Shown here: one piece after another, positions 1-6,848 of the stretch
How the letters are laid out: every line of letters begins with the position of its first letter
Numbering within the stretch: position 1 is the first letter of the stretch
Assembly: GCA_009841405.1 (NCBI GenBank)
Contig: VXLV01000013.1
Coordinates: 1 to 35,967, forward strand
Source: Chloroflexota bacterium
GTDB taxonomy: Bacteria; Chloroflexota; Anaerolineae; Aggregatilineales; Phototrophicaceae
DNA length: 35,967 nt
Direction of reading: 5' to 3'
Notes under the pieces: generated by a model
Told to the model about the DNA's origin: nothing
Database searches by the model: none
The model's input: only the letters and a program-made list of their open reading frames with translations
Program-made: the position numbers and the translations under genes

Positions 1-67
1 TTCTATGATGGACGCTTTCTTGGTGAGGCGCCTGTGCCATATCTCGTTTCGCCTTCTTTCGCGGTTA

Positions 68-109
68 GGCCCCACCACCCTTGTGGGGGAGGGGTTTGGG
101 GTGGGGGCC
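68..109. repeat. G-rich inverted repeat downstream of subunit III gene
   Basis: A C-rich arm (68-80) and a G-rich arm (98-109) can pair imperfectly, and a smaller 6-bp hairpin CCCCAC/GTGGGG (70-75 with 83-88) lies inside. It sits just past the stop of the oxidase subunit III gene on the minus strand, so it could end that transcript, but there is no clear T-tract. The same style of G-rich sequence appears at the other end of the window, so it may be a dispersed repeat. Nothing else is recognisable in positions 1-111. Confidence 0.4.
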
Positions 110-111
110 AT

Positions 112-750
112 TTATACCAGATAAATCAGGGTGAAGAGCATAATCCAGACCACATCGACAAAGTGCCAGTAGAGGCCGAACATTTCGATGCCTATGGGGT
201 TGTTGTCGTAGTGACCTTTGGCGCCGCGCCGCATCACCTCCAGCGCCCAGAGCACGCCGACGAATACGTGCGCGCCGTGGAAGAAAGTCGGGGCGTAGAA
301 GCGCATGCCGAAGGTGCTCCAGGCGGAGGCGTCGTCAAAGCCAAGCACGATGCCCAGATGCGCCAATTCGCTGTATTCGACGTATTGGCCGCCCAGGAAT
401 ACGATCCCGCCCAGCGCCGTCAAGCCGATCCAGCGCAGCATGCCGTTGCGATTGCCCTGCTGCATCGCCCGCAGTCCCATCACCATGAAGAAGCTGCTGG
501 CCAGCAAGACGAAGGTATTGGCGGTCACCAGGGCGACGCCCAGCTCGTCATGCGCCTGCGCCACGATGTCTTTCTCGTTGATGCGAAAGATGATGTAACC
601 CACGATCATGATGGAGAAGATGACGATCTCCGACGCCAGGTAGAGCCAGACGCCGAGCTTCATGTTTTCGTTATGTTCTTCTTCGCTGATATGCCCGTGA
701 TCGTCGTGGGCGGCTGCCGCATGCAGCGTGTCCGCTGTCAATTCTGCCAT
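112..750 (-). CDS. ctaE: Cytochrome c oxidase subunit III (canonical copy)
   Basis: Subunit III of a haem-copper oxygen reductase, a membrane subunit that supports stable turnover of subunit I. The 212-residue protein has about five membrane helices. Family signatures visible are WLYLASE with Glu41 in the first helix, the segment around FFHGAHVF (157-164) and YWHFVD (194-199) in the last helix. The N-terminus before the first helix is rich in histidine (His10, 15, 18, 20, 26). The start is supported by the Shine-Dalgarno AAGGTGAG, which overlaps the stop codon of the preceding gene, so the two are probably translationally coupled. It is the last gene of the oxidase operon. A second, more divergent subunit III lies two genes upstream. 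Confidence 0.93.
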   Translation of the reverse strand: MAELTADTLHAAAAHDDHGHISEEEHNENMKLGVWLYLASEIVIFSIMIVGYIIFRINEKDIVAQAHDELGVALVTANTFVLLASSFFMVMGLRAMQQGNRNGMLRWIGLTALGGIVFLGGQYVEYSELAHLGIVLGFDDASAWSTFGMRFYAPTFFHGAHVFVGVLWALEVMRRGAKGHYDNNPIGIEMFGLYWHFVDVVWIMLFTLIYLV

Positions 751-765
751 GTCTGCTTTCTCACC

Positions 766-1773
766 TTACTTTTGATAGCCAATGGCGCGCGGGATAGCGC
801 GGATGACGCTGACAACGCCGCCAGCGATTTTGCCCGCCTCGCGTATGGGCACGATTTGCGTGCGTTGGCCGTCGGTCGGGTCGATCTCCTTGACCTCGCG
901 CACGCCGCGGTGCGCCAGGTAGAAAAATACTGCGATGCCGCCGGCCGCCAGCGCCAGCGAGACGAACATGACGAGGATGAATCCTAGCAGCACGGTGAAT
1001 TGGCTCGTGCCGGCAATGGTCTGGTTGGCAAAGTCTTCCGGCGGCAAAACCAATCCCAGCACCTCTTGAATGGGAATGATGAAGTCGCCGAAGCCGTTGG
1101 CGAAGAAATCGGCGTTTGGCTCGGTCGCGACGCGCAAGCCCAAGCCGTGCGGCAGCAGCGCGAAGGTGAAGAGCACAATCGTCGTGACAACGGCGATGGT
1201 CAGCACCAGGAAGAGCTGGCCGGCGTAGAATGCCATCGTCTGCCACAAGCAGGAGACGGCCATCAGCAGCGCGCCCAGCGTGCCGGGCAAGCCCGCGATC
1301 GTGATCAGCAGGATGCGCCAAACGAGGAAGATTGCCAACCACAAAACAAGCCAGACTGCATTCACGACCCAGTTGATCAGGAAGAAACTCACCTGGAGAT
1401 AGGGGAAACGCCAGGGTTTCGGCGTGTCGTTAATGAGCGCCCAAGCCAAGTCCCAGCACCACTTGCCGGCGCGGAAGACCGAGCCCGACGTGCGCAGCGC
1501 GAATTCTTTTTCGGGCGCTTCTTCCTCGTGCTCTTCTACGTGTTCGCCATGCTCGCTCATCTTGGGGTCGAAGGCGCCGACGCCCCACATGAAGGTCGCC
1601 ATCGAGACGAAGGCCGCCAGGACCAGCCCAACCTGCGCGCCTTCGCTGGAGTCCGCGCTCATCCAGACCGGGTCCATATTTTGCCAGGTACGCAAGGCGT
1701 AGACGATGGCGAGAGAGGCGATGAAGCCCACGATCAGCGCCGGTATCGCCCGGCCGAGTCCCGGTTTGTCCAT
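766..1773 (-). CDS. Multi-pass membrane protein of oxidase operon, function unknown
   Basis: I do not recognise a named family. The 335-residue protein has hydrophobic segments near residues 9-27, 47-67, 127-158, 163-178, 184-206 and 259-286. A soluble loop at about 70-125 contains a His/Glu-rich stretch (75-85), which might bind metal or simply be an acidic linker. A well-placed Shine-Dalgarno (AAAGGGAG) supports the start. It lies between two subunit III genes, with 15 bases to the canonical one, so it is almost certainly co-transcribed with the oxidase. A role in assembly, or as an accessory subunit, is inferred from position only. No haem, copper or quinone motif is evident. Confidence 0.8.
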   Translation of the reverse strand: MDKPGLGRAIPALIVGFIASLAIVYALRTWQNMDPVWMSADSSEGAQVGLVLAAFVSMATFMWGVGAFDPKMSEHGEHVEEHEEEAPEKEFALRTSGSVFRAGKWCWDLAWALINDTPKPWRFPYLQVSFFLINWVVNAVWLVLWLAIFLVWRILLITIAGLPGTLGALLMAVSCLWQTMAFYAGQLFLVLTIAVVTTIVLFTFALLPHGLGLRVATEPNADFFANGFGDFIIPIQEVLGLVLPPEDFANQTIAGTSQFTVLLGFILVMFVSLALAAGGIAVFFYLAHRGVREVKEIDPTDGQRTQIVPIREAGKIAGGVVSVIRAIPRAIGYQK

Positions 1774-1849
1774 GTCCTGTTACTCCCTTTGCCGCTGCGC
1801 GAGCCGAGTATACCACCGCTATCCAATACGAAAAGTTATAGTCGCGCCG

Positions 1850-2461
1850 TCAGCGAATCCAGTACAGCACGGCGTAAAACAGCAGCCAGGCGACGGTGAC
1901 GAAATACCAGAGCTTCACCGTGCCCTCCACCGGCCAGGAATCGCGCGGGTCGCCGCTGTAGCTGCCGCGCGCTCCGTTGCGGTACACGCGCAGCATCACC
2001 GCCAGAATCGCCAGCGCGTGCGCCAGGTGGAAGCCCGTCATCAGGCGCATGGTGATGCCGTATTGCGTCGCCAGCGCCGCTTCCGACACGGCGGCGAACT
2101 CCAGCGCGATTATCGCCATGAAGACGAGGCCGAGCGCCATCGCCAGGCGCCAGCTCATCAAGAAGAGCGCCGAATTGCCCAGGCGCAATCCTTGCCAACC
2201 CCGCCGAGCCAGCACAGCGCTCAGCAGCAGCGCAAGCGTCGCGGCGCTCGGCAGCAGCGGGTCAAATGGCGCGACGCCCGCCGGCGGCCACTGAGCGTAG
2301 CTGAAGCGCAACTGCCAATTCACGACGATCAGCGCCAGAAAGACCATGATCCAACTCGCCTGGAAGATCGTCATGCCCAGGCGGTTGTTCTTCAGGCGCA
2401 TCTCGGCATCGCGGTCGCTGCCGAATTTCGCCTTCTCCTGGCGGTCCACGTAGCTGGTCAT
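1850..2461 (-). CDS. Divergent haem-copper oxidase subunit III-like protein
   Basis: A 203-residue, roughly five-helix membrane protein with the general pattern of the subunit III family: a first helix after LKNNRLGM, the segment GFHLAHALAI (143-152) and a last helix ending FYAVLYWIR. It differs from the canonical subunit III in the same operon: where that protein has YWHFVD, this one has LWYFVT (184-189), so the His and Asp are missing. The helix-1 Glu is also absent. It follows ctaD after a gap containing a palindromic repeat. It could be a second structural subunit III or a small accessory subunit filling the subunit IV position. The family assignment is fairly secure; the specific role is not. 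Confidence 0.75.
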   Translation of the reverse strand: MTSYVDRQEKAKFGSDRDAEMRLKNNRLGMTIFQASWIMVFLALIVVNWQLRFSYAQWPPAGVAPFDPLLPSAATLALLLSAVLARRGWQGLRLGNSALFLMSWRLAMALGLVFMAIIALEFAAVSEAALATQYGITMRLMTGFHLAHALAILAVMLRVYRNGARGSYSGDPRDSWPVEGTVKLWYFVTVAWLLFYAVLYWIR

Positions 2462-2519
2462 GATCTCAGTCGTTCCAATTTAGTCGTGCGAAAAATGACT
2501 GGAAGTCTTAAGCGAGCGC

Positions 2520-2544
2520 GGGCGAGCCACCGGCTCGCCCCTAC
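2520..2544 (-). repeat. REP-like palindrome, copy 1
   Basis: Perfect 9-bp stem (GGGCGAGCC / GGCTCGCCC) with a 3-base loop and a CTAC foot on the plus strand, i.e. GTAG at the 5' foot on the minus strand. It lies between the ctaD stop and the start of the divergent subunit III gene. There is no T-tract, so it is not a typical intrinsic terminator. Confidence 0.75.
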
Positions 2545-2632
2545 CGACATTCGATGATTTTGGGGATTGCGTTGAAGGGGCCATCGTTTTCATTACTTTC
2601 TTGGTATTACTTGATTGCGCTTTCTATTCGAG

Positions 2633-4321
2633 CTAGCTGTTGTCCGTTGCCGGAGGTTCGGCGTCGAAGGCCGCGTCAACGGCGTCCAGGTAAGCGGCGG
2701 AGGCTTCGGTGCCGTAGCCGTAAGGATCTTCGAAGGGAATGGGATCTTCGGCGAAGTTGGTGACCGGCGGCGGCGATGTCGTCGCCCATTCCAGCGTCAG
2801 CGCGCGCCAGGGGTTTGCCCCGGCGACGGGCCCGCGAAAGTAGGAGTGAATGACATTGTAGACGACGATGAAGGTCGAGAAGCCGAGCACAAAGGCCGAG
2901 AAGCTGATGACCTGGTTCCAGTCGGTGAAGTTGGGGTCGTAGACGGCAACGCGCCGCGGCATGCCCAGCATGCCAACGATGTGCATGGGGAAGAAGGTGA
3001 ACAGGAAGCCGAAGTAGGTGAAGGCGAAGTGAATCCGCCCCAGGCGTTCGTTCATCATGCGCCCGGTGACTTTGGGGAACCAGTGATAGAGCGCGGCGTA
3101 GATGGCGAAGACGCTGCCGCCGAAGAGCACAAAGTGGAAATGGCTGACGACGAAATAGGTGTCGTGCACGTGAATGTCGAAAGGCAGGGCGGCCAGCATG
3201 ACGCCGGTGATCCCGCCGATCACGAACATGGACATAAAGCCCAGCCCGAATAACAAGGCGCTGGTGAATCGCATCTTGCCGCCCCAGACTGTGCCCAGCC
3301 AACTGAACATCTTGATGCCGGTGGGCACGGCGATGATCATGGTCGTGATCATGAAGGGGATGCGCAGCTCCGGCTGCAAGCTGGTGAACATGTGATGCGC
3401 CCAAACGGTGAAGCCGACGAAGGCGATGCCCATGCTTGACAGGCCGACCATGCGATAGCCGAAGACCGGCTTGCGGCAATGGATGGACAGCACCTCGGAG
3501 AGAACGCCCATGCCCGGCAGCACCATGATGTAGACGGCCGGGTGGCTGTAGAACCAGAAGATATTCTGCCAGAGCAGGACATCGCCGCCGCCGGCAGCGT
3601 TGAAGAAGGTCGTGCCCGCCACGCGATCCAGCAGCAGCAGGGTCAGGGCGCCGGCCAGGAAGGGCGTCGCCATGACGGCGATGATGCTGGTCGCCAGGAC
3701 CGCCCAGCAGAGCAGGGGCATGCGCCAGATGGTCATCTGCGGCGGGCGCATATTCAGAATCGTCACGATGAAATTGATCGAGCCCATGATCGACGAGATG
3801 CCCAGCAGATGCGCGCCCAGCGCCCAGAGCGTTTGCCCGTCGCCGCTGAAGAGCGTGGACAGGGGCGGGTACGAGGTCCAGCCGGCTTCGGCCGGGGTGA
3901 CGAAATAGCCCAGCAGCACGACGATGGCCGCAGGCGGGATCAGCCAGAAGGCGAAGGCGTTGAGCCAGGGGAAGGCCATATCCTTGGCGCCCAGCTGCAA
4001 GGGCACGACGAAATTGCCGAATGCCGCCCACATGGGAATGATGAAGAGGAAGATCATGATGGTGCCGTGCATGGTGAAGAGGCTGTTATAGGCCGCGCCG
4101 GAGGCCATCAGGTCCAGTTCGGGCGTCCACAGCTCGAGGCGGATGCCCATGGCCATTGCGCCGCCGACGATGAAGAAGAGGAAGGCCGCCACGCCATATT
4201 GCACGCCGATGATTTTGTGATCGACGCTCCAGCGCAGGTATTCGCTCAGCGCCGGACGCCGGACGACTTCCGCTTCGTGCTGCTCTGCTTGCGCCCCGAG
4301 GGGCACGGCGATGGTTGTCAT
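2633..4321 (-). CDS. ctaD: Cytochrome c oxidase subunit I, A2 type
   Basis: Catalytic subunit that reduces O2 to water and pumps protons across the cytoplasmic membrane. The 562-residue length is normal. Haem a ligands are His85 (MHGTIMIF) and His396. CuB ligands are His260, His309 and His310, haem a3 is bound by His394, and Tyr264 is the cross-linked tyrosine. Helix VI reads YSHP (258-261) followed by Ala262, instead of the GHPE form with its glutamate; YSHP is the diagnostic motif of A2-type oxygen reductases. The D-channel entrance (Asp114, in GAKD) and K-channel Lys337 (PTGIK) are present. A strong Shine-Dalgarno (AAGGAAGG) precedes the start. The partner subunit II carries haem c, so the enzyme is a caa3-type oxidase. 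Confidence 0.97.
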   Translation of the reverse strand: MTTIAVPLGAQAEQHEAEVVRRPALSEYLRWSVDHKIIGVQYGVAAFLFFIVGGAMAMGIRLELWTPELDLMASGAAYNSLFTMHGTIMIFLFIIPMWAAFGNFVVPLQLGAKDMAFPWLNAFAFWLIPPAAIVVLLGYFVTPAEAGWTSYPPLSTLFSGDGQTLWALGAHLLGISSIMGSINFIVTILNMRPPQMTIWRMPLLCWAVLATSIIAVMATPFLAGALTLLLLDRVAGTTFFNAAGGGDVLLWQNIFWFYSHPAVYIMVLPGMGVLSEVLSIHCRKPVFGYRMVGLSSMGIAFVGFTVWAHHMFTSLQPELRIPFMITTMIIAVPTGIKMFSWLGTVWGGKMRFTSALLFGLGFMSMFVIGGITGVMLAALPFDIHVHDTYFVVSHFHFVLFGGSVFAIYAALYHWFPKVTGRMMNERLGRIHFAFTYFGFLFTFFPMHIVGMLGMPRRVAVYDPNFTDWNQVISFSAFVLGFSTFIVVYNVIHSYFRGPVAGANPWRALTLEWATTSPPPVTNFAEDPIPFEDPYGYGTEASAAYLDAVDAAFDAEPPATDNS

Positions 4322-4345
4322 TTTTGCGCCTTCCTTAGCATTTGC

Positions 4346-4370
4346 GGGCGAGCCGGCGGCTCGCCCCTAC
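4346..4370 (-). repeat. REP-like palindrome, copy 2
   Basis: Perfect 9-bp stem with the same arms as copy 1 (GGGCGAGCC / GGCTCGCCC), loop GGC and CTAC foot on the plus strand. It lies in the 75-base gap between the PH-domain gene and ctaD, just upstream of the ctaD ribosome-binding site on the transcript. Confidence 0.75.
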
Positions 4371-4396
4371 ACACACGATCGCTGGCACGGGACTGA

Positions 4397-4762
4397 TCAA
4401 ACAAAGGTCGCCATTATTCGCTGTACATCATAAATGTTGGTCTTGCGATTGAACTTCTTCTCGATGGGCGACAGGTCGCTGCCAACCCAGATCTTGAGGT
4501 CGGCTTCCAGGTCCAGGTGGCCGGAGGACTCGATGCTGAACTTGGTAATCTTGCCGTAGGGAATCGACAGGTATTCGCGTTTGCGGCCGGTGATGCCTTG
4601 CACGTCAATCATGATGATGCGCTTGCTGGTGAATATGATGAGGTCGCGCACGACCTGGAAGCCGGCATGAATCGCTTCTTCCGGCGCCAGCAGCTTGTCG
4701 TAATCTTTGGCCAACTTGTCGACATCCACATTGCCGGAGATGCCAATCAGCCTCGTTAACAT
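4397..4762 (-). CDS. Bacterial PH-domain protein (bPH_1 family) in oxidase operon
   Basis: A 121-residue protein that closely resembles the bacterial pleckstrin-homology-like family bPH_1 (Pfam PF08000). Family features visible are an N-terminal segment ending LAPEEAIHAGFQVVRDLIIFT, a central SKRIIMIDVQG strand pair, the SIPYGKITKFSIE strands and a C-terminal helix. These proteins form a small beta-barrel capped by a helix and are generally soluble; their ligand is mostly unknown. The start is supported by AAGGGA eight bases upstream. It sits between ctaC and ctaD, unusual company for this family. It might help membrane association or assembly of the oxidase, or may only share the promoter. 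Family call good, role unknown. Confidence 0.85.
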   Translation of the reverse strand: MLTRLIGISGNVDVDKLAKDYDKLLAPEEAIHAGFQVVRDLIIFTSKRIIMIDVQGITGRKREYLSIPYGKITKFSIESSGHLDLEADLKIWVGSDLSPIEKKFNRKTNIYDVQRIMATFV

Positions 4763-4810
4763 GCGGCTTTCCCTTCTAGCGAGCCCAAGCTCATTGTAGC
4801 CAAGACTCGC

Positions 4811-6106
4811 TTACTCGCCGCTGGGCGCCGACTCTGATTCGCCCGCGTCATCGCCTTGGCCGAAAGTGATATCCACTTCCAGGCCGAAGGCGGTCTTGAT
4901 CGCTGCCGGAATGGCGACTGTACTGTTCTCGTTGTCGCAATCGGATTGCTCGCCCTGCGTACACAAGTACGCCACGATGGCGTAAAGTTGTTCGGCGCTC
5001 ATCTTGTTGGCGTCGGTCTGTTCAGGGCCGAAGGAGGCCATCTGCTCGGTATAGCCGGGCACGACAAACGCCGTCGCGTTCCATACTGACGTGGCGATGT
5101 ACTCTTCGGCGGATTGCCCGGCGACGCGCTCGCCGGCGCGGTCGGCGATGCCATTCATCGAGGGGCCGGTGCGGCTGCTCCAGCCCAGGCTGTCGAGCGT
5201 GTGGCAACTGTTGCAGATATATTCTTGGATGACGATTTCGCCGCGCAAGACCGGGTCGGCCGGCGGGTTGAGGATGGCATGGATGGCCGGCTCATAGAAT
5301 TGCGCCAGGAATTGCGCTTCGTCTTCATAGACGATGACCGTGCCGCGCATCCGCCCGTGGCCGTCTCCGCAGAGCTCGGCGCAGACGATGGGATATTCGG
5401 CCGGGTAGGCGGCGCCATCGACGCGCACGGGCGTGAAGCGGATCTCGGTCGGTCGGCCGCCGGTTGCGGGGTCGCCCGGCAAGAGGTCTTGCTTGACACG
5501 CATGGCCGGTACCCAGTACGAATGGATGACATCCTGCGTGCGCAACACCAGCTCCACATTCTGCCCGATATAAGTGTGCAGCTTGTCGCCGCTGTTGATG
5601 ACAATCGGCTCGCCTTCGGGGTTTAGCCGACTGGTCTCGTAATTGTGCGTCCAGGCGTAACGCGCGCCGGTCACGCGGATGACGGTTTCTTCGCCGTTGA
5701 TCATGTTGACGGCGGCTTTCGGCTCGGAGTTCTGATTCCAGACGTTGAAGCTGATCACGGCCAGGTAAACGACGACCAGGGCCGGGATGATCGTCCAGAC
5801 CAGCTCCAGCAAGGGATTGCCGTGGTAAGTCGGGCCGTCGCCGCGGTCGTCATCGCGCGCGCGGAAGAAGATGACCGAGATCAAGAGCATGCCCTGGATG
5901 AGGAAGAATACCACGCCGCCGATAATCATCAGGATGTAGAAGAGTTCGTCGACGCTCCTGGATTCCGCCGAGGCCTGCGGCGGCAGCACGCGCGGCACAA
6001 AGGTCGTGAACCAGTTGACGCCGATGACGCTCACCAGCAGAAAGACGGCGGCGACGACCACTGCGGCCGGGCTAATCGACGGAATGTTGGAGCGGTTTCT
6101 TTCCAT
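4811..6106 (-). CDS. ctaC: Cytochrome c oxidase subunit II fused to cytochrome c (caa3 type)
   Basis: Electron-entry subunit of the oxidase. The 431-residue protein has hydrophobic segments near 12-33, 55-81 and 101-121, one more than the usual two, so the first may be a signal anchor. A cupredoxin domain outside the membrane carries the CuA site: His195, Cys242, Glu244, Cys246, His250 and Met253. A fused cytochrome c domain follows, with CNSCH at 298-302 binding haem c and Met356 a likely distal ligand. The fusion defines a caa3 oxidase, able to take electrons directly without a separate small cytochrome c. The start has an AGGTGGTGA Shine-Dalgarno. It is the first gene of the operon, about 126 bases after the predicted transcription start. 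Confidence 0.96.
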   Translation of the reverse strand: MERNRSNIPSISPAAVVVAAVFLLVSVIGVNWFTTFVPRVLPPQASAESRSVDELFYILMIIGGVVFFLIQGMLLISVIFFRARDDDRGDGPTYHGNPLLELVWTIIPALVVVYLAVISFNVWNQNSEPKAAVNMINGEETVIRVTGARYAWTHNYETSRLNPEGEPIVINSGDKLHTYIGQNVELVLRTQDVIHSYWVPAMRVKQDLLPGDPATGGRPTEIRFTPVRVDGAAYPAEYPIVCAELCGDGHGRMRGTVIVYEDEAQFLAQFYEPAIHAILNPPADPVLRGEIVIQEYICNSCHTLDSLGWSSRTGPSMNGIADRAGERVAGQSAEEYIATSVWNATAFVVPGYTEQMASFGPEQTDANKMSAEQLYAIVAYLCTQGEQSDCDNENSTVAIPAAIKTAFGLEVDITFGQGDDAGESESAPSGE

Positions 6107-6239
6107 ACGGGATCACCACCTGCGTTTTACAACCGCGGCCCTGTAAAAATGCTGCAAACGCTGACCGACTGATATCGTTCCCGCGCAGCGCGAAAGCCGC
6201 AAAAATCGGTCCGACAGCGCGTTTGTTCAATTTGTCACA

Positions 6240-6268
6240 ATTCTAGCGAATGGGCGCGGTTATTTCAA
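6240..6268 (-). promoter_or_regulatory. Sigma70-like promoter of the oxidase operon
   Basis: On the minus strand a TTGAAA -35 element (6263-6268) and a TAGAAT -10 element (6240-6245) are separated by exactly 17 bases. This predicts a transcript start near 6232 and a leader of about 126 bases before ctaC. It is the best -35/-10 pair seen in the window. Confidence 0.55.
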
Positions 6269-6332
6269 GCGGATGTCTGCCGCATTCAGCGTATTCCGGC
6301 GCTGGTATGTCTGGTGAATACCGCATAGCCTA

Positions 6333-6357
6333 TTTTGACCACCGAGGACACCGAGGA
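6333..6357 (+). repeat. ACCAC-GAGGACAC interspersed repeat, copy 1
   Basis: The segment reads TTTTGACCACCGAGGACACC followed by GAGG. A nearly identical segment is at 35637-35673, and a reversed, longer one is at 31861-31905. It lies in an intergenic region and has no coding potential of its own. Confidence 0.6.
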
Positions 6358-6490
6358 AATCTGTCCCCCAAGATAGCATACATGGCGACATGATTCGCCA
6401 TCCACCGATTGGACGCATCTGTGTCTGTCACGCCTGATGCGCTATGATAGTTGCTATAGGCTACGAGCGGCGGCAAAGGATTCGCGCGCA

Positions 6491-6847
6491 TTGGGATCGA
6501 CGAACGAGCGTCCAAAATGGCTGAACAAGCTCATAAATATCGGGCTGGCCGCGCTGGCGCTGCCGCTGGTCGTGTTTGCGCTCTTCGCCAGCCAGGAGAT
6601 GATCGTACGGCTGGCGACGCAGGCGATCGTCCGGAGCGCGATGGACGGCGTGCGCGGCAGCTATGCCCTGGTCACGCTGCGCAACCTCTGGCTGCTCTTC
6701 GGCGGCGTAGCTTCAGTGGGGCTGATCATCTACAGCCTGGACCGGCTTTTCAAGCAGCCCGACAGCGCCGGCATCCGCCGCTTCTTGCTGGTCCTGCTGG
6801 CGGTCGAGGCCGTCATTTTCATCGCGCAATATGCCGTAACCGGCTGA
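6491..6847 (+). CDS. Small membrane protein, function unknown
   Basis: A short protein (118 residues from the chosen TTG start) with hydrophobic segments near residues 17-34, 66-83 and 97-113 and positively charged ends. I recognise no family. The TTG at 6491 was chosen because AAAGGA lies ten bases upstream. An ATG 54 bases earlier (6437) is also in frame but has no ribosome-binding site and lies upstream of a TATGAT -10-like hexamer, so a transcript from that hexamer would miss it. The gene converges on the penicillin-binding protein gene, with one base between the two stop codons and no room for a separate terminator. Confidence 0.65.
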   Translation: MGSTNERPKWLNKLINIGLAALALPLVVFALFASQEMIVRLATQAIVRSAMDGVRGSYALVTLRNLWLLFGGVASVGLIIYSLDRLFKQPDSAGIRRFLLVLLAVEAVIFIAQYAVTG

Positions 6848-6848
6848 C

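Larger units (their letters stand above)
6107..6490. other. Divergent intergenic region upstream of ctaC
   Basis: Contains the ctaC promoter on the minus strand (6240-6268), one copy of the ACCACCGAGGACACCGAGG repeat (6333-6357) and a TATGAT hexamer (6443-6448, plus strand) that could be the -10 element of the small membrane protein gene. No further gene or RNA is apparent. Confidence 0.5.

Noticed and set aside
2520..2544. Intrinsic terminator
   Set aside because: The stem is strong but no run of T follows on either strand, and identical elements occur upstream of start codons.
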